Assembly (NCBI GenBank): GCA_007130245.1
Contig: SLSW01000370.1
Location: 1-39,751, forward strand
Length of the DNA stretch: 39,751 nt
Direction: 5' to 3'
DNA from: Micromonosporaceae bacterium
GTDB taxonomy: Bacteria; Actinomycetota; Actinomycetes; Mycobacteriales; Micromonosporaceae
Shown here: one piece after another, positions 29,801 through 37,678 of the stretch
How the letters are laid out: the number at the start of each line of letters is the position of its first letter
Numbering within the stretch: position 1 is the stretch's first letter
Made by a program: the position numbers and the translations under genes
The notes under the pieces: generated by a model
What the model was told of the DNA's origin: nothing
Database searches by the model: none
The model's input: the letters and a program-made list of their open reading frames with translations, nothing else

Positions 29801-30164
29801 TGCGCCCGACGAGGCGCTGGCGCAGGTCGCGCACGCCATGACGATCTGCGAGGACGCCGGCTTCCGGCTGCTGCGGGGCGAGGCGCTGACCCTGTTCGCC
29901 GCGATCCGGCTCGGGTCCGGGGATGCGGCGGCAGCGCTCGAGTACGGCCGGCGGGCGCTACGGATCCATCGGGAGACCGGCTTCCGGCTCGGGGAAGGAC
30001 GGACCCTGCTCGTCCTGGGCGCTGCGCTGGCCTGCGCCGAGCACTCCGCGGAGGCGTACCGTCACCGCCAGCGGGCGGTCGCCGTCCTCACCTCCCTACG
30101 CGTGCCGGTCGACGACCAGGTACGGATACTGCTGGCGACCGTGCAGCCCCCGGCCACGCGGTAG
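26838..30164 (+). CDS. AfsR-type SARP transcriptional activator
   Basis: 1108 residues from the ATG at 26838 (MDVRLLGPVAI), the usual SARP beginning; the frame is open further upstream but that part is the opposite strand of the carrier gene. Residues 1-90 are an OmpR-like winged helix (VDRLWGDQPPPSAVHSL), about 95-240 a BTAD domain, about 290-560 an NB-ARC ATPase with Walker A GIPGVGKTSL, Walker B LLLVLDDA and GYLPLALRIAA, and the rest TPR-like repeats. It is divergent from the peptide operon, with 133 bases between them, and is the likely pathway-specific activator. Direct repeats in that gap fit its binding mode. The ribosome-binding site before the ATG is weak (GAGAG). Confidence 0.93.
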   Translation: MDVRLLGPVAICHAGREVAMARAQQRCVLALLAINAGRAVPVSTLVDRLWGDQPPPSAVHSLHAHVSRLRQVLAQADSTTGLHRAGDGYRLDIRPDHVDLHRARRLVSEARAVPATAGDRDQQMLRRLRAATTLWRGTPLAGLTGDWPRQARGALMEERLSTFIERFRIELRLGGHDVAVAPLTALLADHPLAEALAGLKMLALYRCGRQADALDVYRQLRARVVAEIGDEPGAELQALHEQILRRDPDLGAPAAGDHSGTPDPAAGAGAHRAPRPALVVPRELPPDLTGFTGRTAQLARLEALLQHPGGQVLIVAVSGIPGVGKTSLAVHWAHRIRNRFPDGQLFIDLRGYAACPPANPSEVLTRLLPTFGVPPERIPDREDDAVAVYRSLVADKKLLLVLDDAASAEQVRPLLPGGNGSMVLVTSRHQLTGLMARDGALRMHLGELPPDEAQALLSRSLADDRTDVKPESVRQLAEVCGYLPLALRIAAANLAVHPGRTVSELVSQLRTNDRLGVLTVPDDPRAAVRAAFDLSYLRLPETTRRVFRYLGLATGPDMDVEAVAALAGLEVTQARRHLDVLTSAHFVQEMSSGRYTLHDLLRVYANERAHREEPEAARAAAQTRIGDHWLCHVNAAMELLQPGMVRLPLPAATSGTVRHTFDGADAALAWLEAERSNLVAAARDAAATGRHPVAWLLADALRGYFFMCGHTADWHNVATTGLAAATARGDPCGQAAAELSLSYLRLRQGRNSEAVAHAKSALRHARRGGWESGQMAGHNALGAAYIESGQLEKAADHLHRVATTARATGQSRGEASALGNLALICRDRGRLFASAKRGRRALELNNAVGSCAGQGRNHYLLGDVYHRLGNVDLGLHHYHEAALCFRKVGDGAFEGLALCGLATINRDTGDPAEALRLADAGLALVRDSGREGIEADALTVRSSVRCLRGDRAVIDECRRAVDIAQAHCDRYVEANALMGLATAHHLHGAPDEALAQVAHAMTICEDAGFRLLRGEALTLFAAIRLGSGDAAAALEYGRRALRIHRETGFRLGEGRTLLVLGAALACAEHSAEAYRHRQRAVAVLTSLRVPVDDQVRILLATVQPPATR

Positions 30165-30172
30165 TGCGCCGG

Positions 30173-30835
30173 TCAGGCCGCCCCGGTCCCGGCGCCACCG
30201 GCGTCCCGCGGTTCCCGGCAGGCGTACACCCGCTCGACGATGCCGAGCTTGAGGCGCTGCGACTCGACCACGCGCAGGCCGGCGCCGGGCAGCAGCGGCT
30301 TCGGTCGGCGGGTGAAGTGTTCACAGGCGGCCGGGATGGTGAACCGCTCGACGAACCGCTGCAGGGCGTGCACCGTACGCCACCGGCTGGCGACATGGTC
30401 CAGCAACAGCAGCCGACCACCCGGACGGAGCACCCGCGCCATCTCGGCGATCGCCACGGTCTCGTCGGGGATGTTGCACAACGACAGGGTGCACACCACG
30501 GAGTCGAAGCTGTCGCTGGCGAACGGCAGCGCCTGGCCGTCACCTTCGCAGAGGTTCACCGGCAGCCCCAGCGTCGCCGCCCGCGCACGGGCGCGGACCA
30601 GCATGGCCGGGCTGATCTCGATGCCGGTGACGGCGACGCCGGGCGGGTAGAAGGCGAAGTTCAGACCGGTGCCGACCGCCACCTCCAGCACCCGGCCGGT
30701 GGCACGCGAGCACACCCACTGCCGCCCCCCACCGAACATGAGCGTCTCCACCAACCGCATGCTCCGGTCGTAGCGGGGCGCCATCTGGTCCCAGACATGG
30801 CGGGCCTTGGCGGTCGGATCCTGCTCGCGGCCCAC
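30173..30835 (-). CDS. SAM-dependent methyltransferase (UbiE/Methyltransf_11 type)
   Basis: 220 residues from a GTG at 30835 with GGGAGG five bases upstream. Motif I is VLEVAVGTG (49-57), followed by TGIEISPAML, EGDGQALPF and VLRPGGRLLLLDH, all of class I methyltransferases. The Trp-Asp-x-Met-Ala-Pro-x-Tyr-Asp N-terminus resembles UbiE/PhlC-like small-molecule or phospholipid methyltransferases. Its end faces the end of the SARP gene with eight bases between them, and it lies 30 bases after the lipoprotein gene. It could belong to the lipid gene group upstream or, less likely, to the peptide cluster; the substrate cannot be told. Confidence 0.88.
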   Translation of the reverse strand: MGREQDPTAKARHVWDQMAPRYDRSMRLVETLMFGGGRQWVCSRATGRVLEVAVGTGLNFAFYPPGVAVTGIEISPAMLVRARARAATLGLPVNLCEGDGQALPFASDSFDSVVCTLSLCNIPDETVAIAEMARVLRPGGRLLLLDHVASRWRTVHALQRFVERFTIPAACEHFTRRPKPLLPGAGLRVVESQRLKLGIVERVYACREPRDAGGAGTGAA

Positions 30836-30865
30836 ACTGTCCTCCCGGCCGGTCGTGACCGGTGG

Positions 30866-31387
30866 TTACCGGTCGCCGGAATACGGGGGTTGCGGCGAGG
30901 GCTGGTCACACAGGTGGAGGTTGCCCCGGTCGTCCAGGCGGTAGTCGAGCTCTTTGCCGCCGGCCGCCACGACCACCCAGTAACCGTCCACGATCACCTG
31001 CAGGTATTCCGTATTCGGCTCGGGGCAGCCCAGCGAGCTGTCCTGCCACTGCACGGCCTCGGCCCGGATGACCTCGATGCGCTCAAACGGCACACCGGTG
31101 CGGCGGGCGGCGTCCGCGATCACCTGCTCCATATACTGCTCCGGCACCTCTGCGGACCTCCACTCCTCGTCACCGTCACCCGGCGCCGGCGACGGTCGCG
31201 CCGGGGGTGCCGGCTCCTCATCGGTCCGGCCCGGGGCCGGGCTCCCGGCCGCCTCCGGCGCCCCCGGCGACCCGGTCACGTGCGGTGACGGACCGTCGGG
31301 AGACGGCGGAGCGGCGTCTTCCCCGTCGCAGCCCGCGACGGCCAGCACCGCCACCGCCGCGAGGGCGCACCATCTGACAGCTCTCAT
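30866..31387 (-). CDS. Secreted lipoprotein with WxxSSLGCP domain
   Basis: 173 residues from an ATG at 31387; an earlier in-frame start would add a 19-residue extension before the signal peptide. Residues 1-19 are a lipoprotein signal ending in the lipobox VAGC with Cys20. A long Pro/Ser/Gly/Glu-rich linker (about 21-75) follows, then a small C-terminal domain with AVQWQDSSLGCPEP, YLQVIVDGYWVVV and LHLC. This WxDxSLGCPxP pattern recurs in secreted proteins of unknown function. It should be anchored on the outer face of the membrane. Its link to the neighbouring lipid genes is only positional. Confidence 0.8.
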   Translation of the reverse strand: MRAVRWCALAAVAVLAVAGCDGEDAAPPSPDGPSPHVTGSPGAPEAAGSPAPGRTDEEPAPPARPSPAPGDGDEEWRSAEVPEQYMEQVIADAARRTGVPFERIEVIRAEAVQWQDSSLGCPEPNTEYLQVIVDGYWVVVAAGGKELDYRLDDRGNLHLCDQPSPQPPYSGDR

Positions 31388-31470
31388 ACCGCCTTTGACG
31401 ATACCGCCGCGGTTGTGGTTCCGATCGGTTGCTGGTGCGGCCATTCAGTGGGACCGACCCCCGGAGAGCG

Positions 31471-32631
31471 TCACCGGGCCGCCCTGCTCACCCCGGCGCC
31501 CAGCGACTCGTACAGCTGCACCAGCCGCCACGCCAGCCGCGGCCACGCGTACTCCTCCACCCGCGTGCGCGCCGCCGCGACCAGCCGCTCCCGCTTGCCG
31601 GCGTCCTCCAGCACCGAGATCAGCCCCTCGGCCAGCGCGACGTGGTCCGCCGGCGGCACCACCACGGCCTCCACGTCGTCCCGTACCACGGTGCGATAGC
31701 CCTCGATGTCGGTGGTGACCACGGCAGCACCGGCCGCCATCGCCTCCAGCAGCACGATCCCGAGCGCCTCGTAACCGGTGGACGGGGCGCAGAAGACCTG
31801 CGCGGTGCGGTAGTAGCGCGGCAGCTCCCGCTCGCTGACATGACCGATCAGCTCCACGTCGTCCAGTTGCCGGCGCGCCACCTCGCGGGTCCAGCGCTGC
31901 CGCTCCGCCTCGTCGAACCGGCCGGCTACCAGCAGGCGGGCCTTGGGCACCGCCCGCTGCACCAGGTGCCACGCGTCGAGCAGCACCGGAAAGCCCTTGC
32001 GGGGCTCCAGCCGCCCGACAAACAGCACGTGGGGACGCCCGTCGTCAAAGCGCTCCACCGGCAGCACCCCGGAGTCGCTGAACCGGGCCACGTCAACGCC
32101 GTCCGGGATCACGTGGTAATCGCCGGGGAAGTAGCGACCGACCCACTCCCGGGCGTCGACCGACACCGCTACCCGGGCTGACAGGCGACGCATCAGCCGG
32201 TCCAGTGGCCGCCGCAGCAGCCGGTAGGGCAGGTAGTGGGGCCGGTAGCCGTGGATGGTGCCGACGGTGACTGTCCGGGCGTGCCAGGTCGCCGCCAGCG
32301 CCACCAGCGGCACCAGTGGTTCGTGGATGTGGACCACGTCGAACTCACCGTCGCGCACCAGCCGCCGTACCCGCCACCACACCACCGGCAGCAGCGGGAT
32401 CCGGGCGATGCTGCGCGCGGAGGCCACCGCGGCGATGCCGCCGTGGCCCACCAGCGTGACGTCGCTGTGGTCCGGGTCGTCGAACCGCACCAGGCCGGCG
32501 TCCTGGGAGGTGGCGGCGATGACTGTGACGTCGTGGCCCATGGCGCGGTGCTGCCGGGCCAGGTTGATCACGTGCTCGCGCACGCCCCCACACACCGCGT
32601 GGTCGTATGGCTGGATATGGGCGATCTTCAC
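31471..32631 (-). CDS. GT4 glycosyltransferase, PimA-like
   Basis: 386 residues from the GTG at 32631 (VKIAHIQPYDH), which overlaps the acyltransferase stop by four bases (GTGA). The N-terminal half has the GGVREHV motif of PimA-like mannosyltransferases; the C-terminal half has VLFVGRLEPRKG and the E-x7-E motif in EALGIVLLE. It is a GT-B retaining transferase using a nucleotide sugar at the cytoplasmic face. In mycobacteria an acyltransferase (PatA) and PimA are encoded side by side for phosphatidylinositol mannosides, and here the pair is also adjacent. With the epimerase-like and aminotransferase genes upstream it may instead transfer an amino sugar. The acceptor is inferred. Confidence 0.88.
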   Translation of the reverse strand: MKIAHIQPYDHAVCGGVREHVINLARQHRAMGHDVTVIAATSQDAGLVRFDDPDHSDVTLVGHGGIAAVASARSIARIPLLPVVWWRVRRLVRDGEFDVVHIHEPLVPLVALAATWHARTVTVGTIHGYRPHYLPYRLLRRPLDRLMRRLSARVAVSVDAREWVGRYFPGDYHVIPDGVDVARFSDSGVLPVERFDDGRPHVLFVGRLEPRKGFPVLLDAWHLVQRAVPKARLLVAGRFDEAERQRWTREVARRQLDDVELIGHVSERELPRYYRTAQVFCAPSTGYEALGIVLLEAMAAGAAVVTTDIEGYRTVVRDDVEAVVVPPADHVALAEGLISVLEDAGKRERLVAAARTRVEEYAWPRLAWRLVQLYESLGAGVSRAAR

Positions 32632-33515
32632 TGCGGTACCCACACCTCCCGGAAGGCCAGCCACTGCTCCGGCCGGGCGGCCACCTGCTCCTCCAGCGCG
32701 CTGACCACCGTCTGGACCGCGGCATGGACGTCCTCTGGGTCGGCGGACGAGCCCTTCAGCGGCAGCGGCGGGCTGATCCGCAGCCGCAACCGGTAGGGCC
32801 GCCCCATGTCCTCCCGCCAGCCGGTGGCCACCAGCACCGGCGCGCCGGTGCGCAGCGCCAGCCGCCCTACTCCCGAGGGCGCGCGCATGGGGCGGCCGAA
32901 GAATGTCACGGTGGCGCCGGTGCCGGTGGTGTCCAGGTCACCGGCGATGATCATGTGGCAGCCGGCGCGCAGCATGCGCAGGATGCGGTACGGCTCGTCG
33001 GTGCGCACCAGTTCCAGTCCCTGGCTGCGGCGCAGCCGCGCGAACAGCCGGAACATCCGCTCGTCGGCCATGTTCTCGACCACCACCGAGAACCGGTACT
33101 CGGGCAGCAACTGGGTCACCTGGCTGAACACCTCCAGGGTGCCGACGTGGCCGAACACGACGATCACCCCGGTGCGCGAGCGCGACGCCGCCGCGTGGAG
33201 GTGCTCCAGGCCCTCGATGTGCGCCTGGGAGCGCAGCTCGTCCAATCCGCGTCCGGCCACCCGGAACAGCTCCAGGTAGTTCCACACCAGATTCCGGAAC
33301 GCCTGCCGGGTCAGCGACCGCAGCCTGTCCGGCGGTGTGCCCGTGCCGAGCACGACCGACAGGTTGCGGGCCATCTGGCGGCGGGTGCCGCGCGCGGTGG
33401 CGTACGCCGCGTCCGCCACCAGGGCGGCGGCGCGATAGCCGGGGCGCGCCGGCAGGCGCGGAGCGAGGGTCGCCGCCGCCTCGAGCAGGAAATACCGCAG
33501 GGTCGCGGCGGTCAA
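32628..33515 (-). CDS. LpxL/HtrB-PatA family acyltransferase
   Basis: 295 residues. I chose the TTG at 33515, which overlaps the upstream stop as TTGA, because the protein then begins directly with the first family segment (TAATLRYFLLEAAATLAPRLP) and has the family length of about 300. The catalytic H-x4-E motif is in VFGHVGTLEVFSQ, followed by VVENMADERMFRLFARLR and AGDLDTTGTGATVTFFGRPM. The enzyme should transfer a fatty acyl group from acyl-CoA or acyl-ACP to a glycolipid at the inner membrane face. It is coupled to both neighbours by 4-base overlaps, so acylation and glycosylation probably act on one product. Confidence 0.88.
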   Translation of the reverse strand: MTAATLRYFLLEAAATLAPRLPARPGYRAAALVADAAYATARGTRRQMARNLSVVLGTGTPPDRLRSLTRQAFRNLVWNYLELFRVAGRGLDELRSQAHIEGLEHLHAAASRSRTGVIVVFGHVGTLEVFSQVTQLLPEYRFSVVVENMADERMFRLFARLRRSQGLELVRTDEPYRILRMLRAGCHMIIAGDLDTTGTGATVTFFGRPMRAPSGVGRLALRTGAPVLVATGWREDMGRPYRLRLRISPPLPLKGSSADPEDVHAAVQTVVSALEEQVAARPEQWLAFREVWVPQ

Positions 33516-34429
33516 CGCGTCCCGCCGGACAGGTTCCGCACCACCTGCCGCAGTCCGGTCGCCACCGGGCGCGGGCTCCACTCCAGTTCGGCCATGGCCT
33601 TGTCGGCGCGGATGTACGGCAGGCTGGGCCCCTCCGGTCGGGTGGGGTCGAAGATGGCCTTGATCTGATGTTCGGCCAGCAGCTCGGCCAGGTCCTGCAG
33701 TCGCACAGCCTCCGGTGAGACGAGGTTGTAGGTGCCGTGACCGCGGTCGAGCCCGGCCACGATCGCGTCGGCTACGTCGCCGACGAAGGTGTACTGGTTG
33801 CGGCGCTGCCCCCGGCCCCAGATCTCGATGGTCTCCCCCCGCAGTCCGGCCTCGACGAAGTCGTCCATGGCGCTGGAGCCCTGCCCGCCGTAGGCCGGTC
33901 CGATCCGGAACGTGGTCACGGCCAGGTCGTCGCGGCGCGCGTAGTCCGCGCACAGCAGTTCCCCCATGAACTTGGCCGAACCGAACAGCTCCATCACGCC
34001 CGGGTCCAGCGGCGTGTCCTCGTCCACCGTCTCGTCGGGCGGGCGCCCGTCATAGACGTAGAAGGTGCTGGCATAGCCCAGCCGGCGCACGCCCTGCACG
34101 CGGCACGCCTCCAGGACATTGAGCGTGCCCTGCAGTTGCAGGCTGGCACCCAGGTACGGCTGGCGGAACATGCCGGATCGTACGAACCCGGCCAGGTGGA
34201 CGACCGCATCAGCGCCCCGGGCGGACTCGTGCACCGCTTCCGGGTCCAGCACCGAACCTTTGACGTAGTCCACCCCGCCCGCTGACTGTGCACCGTCGAC
34301 GTCGACGTCGACGTCGACGTCGCCGGGAGAGGCGACGTCGAGCACGGTGACCGTGTCACCCCGCTCGCGCAGGCGCCGCACCACCCACGAACCGATGAAA
34401 CCGGCACCGCCGGTGACCACGACATGCAT
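33512..34429 (-). CDS. NAD-dependent sugar epimerase/dehydratase-like, catalytic Tyr replaced by Phe
   Basis: 305 residues of the extended SDR type. GGAGFIG (7-13) binds the dinucleotide and YASTFYVYDG holds the usual Ser/Thr. The YxxxK position reads FGSAK: Lys153 is present but Phe149 replaces the catalytic Tyr. The loop after strand 2 carries a hexamer-repeat tract coding VDVDVDVDV (38-46), beside the residue that selects NAD. Extended SDRs change nucleotide sugars; without the Tyr the usual oxidation step would be impaired, so the protein may have other chemistry or be inactive. It shares one base with the end of the aminotransferase gene (TGATG) and four with the acyltransferase. Confidence 0.83.
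   Translation of the reverse strand: MHVVVTGGAGFIGSWVVRRLRERGDTVTVLDVASPGDVDVDVDVDGAQSAGGVDYVKGSVLDPEAVHESARGADAVVHLAGFVRSGMFRQPYLGASLQLQGTLNVLEACRVQGVRRLGYASTFYVYDGRPPDETVDEDTPLDPGVMELFGSAKFMGELLCADYARRDDLAVTTFRIGPAYGGQGSSAMDDFVEAGLRGETIEIWGRGQRRNQYTFVGDVADAIVAGLDRGHGTYNLVSPEAVRLQDLAELLAEHQIKAIFDPTRPEGPSLPYIRADKAMAELEWSPRPVATGLRQVVRNLSGGTR
34295..34321. repeat. GTCGAC hexamer repeat, 4.5 copies, inside the epimerase gene
   Basis: Positions 34295-34321 are four full copies and a half copy of GTCGAC. In the epimerase frame they code alternating Asp and Val next to the NAD-binding loop. A change by whole hexamers keeps the frame and changes loop length by two residues. Confidence 0.85.
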
Positions 34430-35562
34430 CAGGCACCTCCAGGGCCAAGCAGGTGAGAACTCATCCGCTCGTCCACAGCCGCCACCACGTGGTCGAGCTG
34501 CTCGTCGGTGAGCGACGGATAGATCGGTGGACAGATGTGGCGCCGGCAGAGGTCCTCGGCCACCGGCAGTGGACCGTCGGCCAGGTGGCGCAGCACCGGT
34601 TGCTGGTGCAGCGGCACCTCGTAGACGTACCCGCCGAGCGCCACGTCGTGCTGAGCGCGCAGCTCCGCGCGCAGCACCTCCGGCTCCACGCCGTCCACCA
34701 GCGCGATCAGCTTGTAGAAATTGGGCGCGGCGCCGTCGGGCGCCGGCACCACCTCCAGGCCGGGCACCCCTGCCAGCTTGGTGCGGTAGCGCTCGGCGAT
34801 CTCGCGCCGTCGGGCCACGAAGCCGGGCAGGCGCCGGACCTGGGTCAGGCCCAGCATGGCCTGCATCTCGGTCAGCCGCCAGTTGGATCCGACCACCTCA
34901 TGGTGGTTGCCACCGCCGGACTTGCCCTGGTCGCGCAGCACCCGGACCGCCTCGTGCAGGTGCGGATCGGCGGTGAGGACCATGCCGCCCTCGCCGGTGG
35001 TGATGACCTTGGTGGAGAAGAACGAGAAGGCCGCGGCAGTGCCGAACGTTCCGGCGGTGCGTCCGTGCAGGGTGCTGCCGTGGGCGTGGGCGGCGTCCTC
35101 CACCAGCGGGATCCCCCGGTCCCGGCACAGCTCGGCCAGCTCCAGCGTGCCCGGCGAGATCAGGCCTCCGATGTGCACCGTGACCACCGCCCGGGTATGC
35201 CGGGTGACCCGGCGCGCCGCGTCGTCGGGGTCGAGGGTGAGATCAGTGCCGATGTCGGCGAACACCGGACGGGCGCCGGCGTGCAGCACCGCGAAGGCGG
35301 TGGCCGCGAACGTGTTGGCAGGCACGATCACCTCGCCGCCGCGCACGTCCAGGGCATTCAGGATGGCCTCCAGCGCCGACGTGCCACTGCTGGTGGCGGT
35401 CGCGAGCAGCTCGCCGTGCTGGGCGGCGAACGCCTGCTCGAACCGCTCGACGTGTTCGCCGAGCGTGAGGAAACGGCGCCGGGCCAGCAGATCCCGGAGT
35501 CCGGCGGTGAGGTGGTCGATGTCCTCGTCCGCCACATCGTAAACCTGTGCGAGTACCTTCAT
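34429..35562 (-). CDS. DegT/DnrJ/EryC1 family sugar aminotransferase
   Basis: 377 residues, normal for the family. Lys185 in FFSTKVITTGEGG is the pyridoxal-phosphate lysine, VEDAAHAHG (Asp156) contacts the cofactor ring, and SSGTSALEAIL and PANTFAATA are further family motifs. These enzymes transfer an amino group from glutamate to a keto sugar nucleotide. It starts the run of coupled genes leading to epimerase, acyltransferase and glycosyltransferase, so the glycolipid may contain an amino sugar. The ATG at 35562 has no strong ribosome-binding site; 101 bases separate it from the flavoprotein gene. Confidence 0.9.
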   Translation of the reverse strand: MKVLAQVYDVADEDIDHLTAGLRDLLARRRFLTLGEHVERFEQAFAAQHGELLATATSSGTSALEAILNALDVRGGEVIVPANTFAATAFAVLHAGARPVFADIGTDLTLDPDDAARRVTRHTRAVVTVHIGGLISPGTLELAELCRDRGIPLVEDAAHAHGSTLHGRTAGTFGTAAAFSFFSTKVITTGEGGMVLTADPHLHEAVRVLRDQGKSGGGNHHEVVGSNWRLTEMQAMLGLTQVRRLPGFVARRREIAERYRTKLAGVPGLEVVPAPDGAAPNFYKLIALVDGVEPEVLRAELRAQHDVALGGYVYEVPLHQQPVLRHLADGPLPVAEDLCRRHICPPIYPSLTDEQLDHVVAAVDERMSSHLLGPGGA

Positions 35563-35663
35563 ATCGGTTATGTCCGGGCTAGTTGGGATGAATCAGAGTT
35601 GAAGATACCGAACTTCGCGGTCGCGTAGGGCGGAGACACGCAACCCCGCGTGGGAAGCCAGGC

Positions 35664-37226
35664 TCAGAGTGCGAGCACGCCGGGGTTCAGGATCCGGTGC
35701 GGGTCGAGGGTGTGCTTGACCGCGCGCAGTGCGGACTGGTGCACCGGCGACGGCCGGTACCACGGCGCATGGTCGCGACCGACGGCGTGGTGGTGGGTGA
35801 TCGTGCCGCCGTTGTCGAGCACCGCCTGCGACCCGCGGGCCTTGATGGCGTCCCACTGCTCCACCTCGCCGCCGGGACGACCGGAGGCGTAGACGGTGAA
35901 GTACGGCGCCGGGCCGTCCGGATACACGTGCGTGAACCGGCAGGTCGCCACCGCTGGGGCGACCGCGTCGATGACCGCGGCATGCAGCTGCTCAAAGCTC
36001 GACCAGGTGCACGAGGTCTCGAACGTCTCCACGATCACGCCGAGCCGGGCCAGCCCGTCGCGCAGGTACGGCGCGCGCAGGAACGTCTCGCGCCAACGGC
36101 CCGCGGTGGTGCCGCCGGTGGTGGGATCCGCGTCAGGGCCCCCGGCCGCTGCGCGCATCGTGGCCTCCTCGTCGACCACACCGCCGTGGTCGCGGCAGAT
36201 CTCCAGCGCCCTGGCCAGCGCGTGGTCCACCGGATGGTCGGCGGACTCGAACCCCAGGATCAGTCGACTCGCGCCATCGACCCCGCCAGCGCCGAGCATC
36301 GACTCCAGGGGGTCGAGCAGACGACAGTTGGCCGGTTGCAACCCGGACTGCACGATCTCCCGCGTCGCTAAGACCCCGTCCTGGTATGACGAGAACGAAG
36401 CAGCCGCGCCCAACTTGAAGGTCGGCCGTCGCCGCACCCGCAGCCAGGCGGATGTGATCACACCCAGCGCGCCCTCGGAGCCGAGCCACAGCCGGTCGGG
36501 TGCCGGACCCGCGCCCGACGATGGCACCCGCTCCGACTCTGCCACTCCCGACGGGGTCACGATCTGGATGGATTCCACCAGGTCGTCGATGCGCGTGTCG
36601 CCGGTGGCGAAATGCCCGCCGGCGCGGGTGGCCAGCCAACCACCCACGGTGGAAAATTCGAAGCTCTGCGGAAAATGGCGCAGCGTCAGTCCGTACGGAC
36701 GCAGCCGGTCCTCCAGCGCCGGGCCCAGGATCCCGCCCTGCACGCGGACCGCCAGGCTGGTCGGGTCAACCTCCAGCGTCGCGTCCATGCGGGACATATC
36801 CAGCGCGATGACGGGCCGGTCGGCGCCGCGGTACTCCACACCGCCCACCACACTGGTCCCCCCGCCGTACGGGATCAGCGCCGCGCCGTTCCGCGCCGCG
36901 AACTCCATCGCCCGCTCGATCGCGGCGACGTCACGCGGGTACCAGACGAAATCGGGCGGGTGGGTTAACTCGCCGCGCAGGTTACGGATGACGTCCCGAT
37001 ACGCCTTGCCGTGCGTGTGCGCCGCGCGGGGGGCATCGTCGGCGCGGGCGTCCACCCCCGGCGGTGGGGCCAGCCGCGGCGGGGCCAGCGCCGGCACCGG
37101 CGGCACCGGCAGCACCTCGCCCGACAGCGGCAGGAACGCACCGACCTGCGCCCGCAGCTCAGCAAGCTCCCGGCCCTCGACAGCCTGATCGGTCCAGCCC
37201 CAGCCCCACCACGATCGTTCACGCAT
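35664..37226 (-). CDS. Alkyl-DHAP synthase-like FAD-binding oxidase
   Basis: 520 residues from the ATG at 37226 (MRERSWWGWGW), the N-terminus usual in this group; the ribosome-binding site is weak. An FAD-binding domain of the PCMH type has IPYGGGTSVVGG and SFEFSTVGGWLATRAGG, and the C-terminal part has the HHH motif (478-480) in THHHAVGRDHAPWY, characteristic of alkyldihydroxyacetonephosphate synthase. That enzyme exchanges the acyl group of acyl-DHAP for a fatty alcohol to form an ether bond. Other members are dehydrogenases of hydroxy acids, but the HHH motif and SFEFSTVGGW favour the ether-lipid type. It heads the lipid gene group, suggesting an ether lipid core. Confidence 0.82.
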   Translation of the reverse strand: MRERSWWGWGWTDQAVEGRELAELRAQVGAFLPLSGEVLPVPPVPALAPPRLAPPPGVDARADDAPRAAHTHGKAYRDVIRNLRGELTHPPDFVWYPRDVAAIERAMEFAARNGAALIPYGGGTSVVGGVEYRGADRPVIALDMSRMDATLEVDPTSLAVRVQGGILGPALEDRLRPYGLTLRHFPQSFEFSTVGGWLATRAGGHFATGDTRIDDLVESIQIVTPSGVAESERVPSSGAGPAPDRLWLGSEGALGVITSAWLRVRRRPTFKLGAAASFSSYQDGVLATREIVQSGLQPANCRLLDPLESMLGAGGVDGASRLILGFESADHPVDHALARALEICRDHGGVVDEEATMRAAAGGPDADPTTGGTTAGRWRETFLRAPYLRDGLARLGVIVETFETSCTWSSFEQLHAAVIDAVAPAVATCRFTHVYPDGPAPYFTVYASGRPGGEVEQWDAIKARGSQAVLDNGGTITHHHAVGRDHAPWYRPSPVHQSALRAVKHTLDPHRILNPGVLAL

Positions 37227-37678
37227 CGGTTCATCATGCCCCGCGCGGCCCTCGCTTGCCGGCGGGCAGCATCCCGTTACCGAACATCGGCGCATCAGTC
37301 AGTCACGCCGGCCACCTCCGGTTCACCGAGCGCTTGCCGCTTGAACCGGCCGGTCCCCACCACGCAACAGGCAGAGCAGTGGGCAAAGTTCCTGGGCGAC
37401 TCGTGGCGCTTCACGGCGTGCACAAGTGGATCGCGTCCGACCGCGTGAGCGGCGAGGTGCGCGTCGCGCATGACAGTCGCCGCCCGTTCATTGCGCAAGT
37501 GAAATCTGGAGCCGCGGCATGGTTCAAGGGGTGGCAGGAGAGCAGGACCACGCATCGTTCAAGGTGTATGTGCTGCTGCGAACAGACTGGGAGAGGTCCA
37601 GGAAGAAGCAGGTGAGTTCGCCTACTCCCTAAAGGATCGACGGTGGTGCGCCCGTGCTAGCGTGCCTTCGGAGGTGAC
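37227..37678. other. Intergenic region, possible decayed DUF397-like sequence
   Basis: 452 bases between divergent genes. In plus-strand frame 2, around 37440-37530, GEVRVAHDSRRPFIAQVK followed by AAWFKGWQ faintly recalls the DUF397 pattern (VRDS ... W..F..G), but I see no start, no complete domain and no ribosome-binding site. A TAGCGT at 37658-37663 could be a -10 for the next gene, but would leave a leader of only about nine bases. No gene is supported. Confidence 0.25.

Noticed and set aside
37295..37615. Small genes in the gap before the two-TM membrane protein
   Set aside because: Frames on both strands lack ribosome-binding sites and recognisable domains; only a faint DUF397-like pattern is seen.
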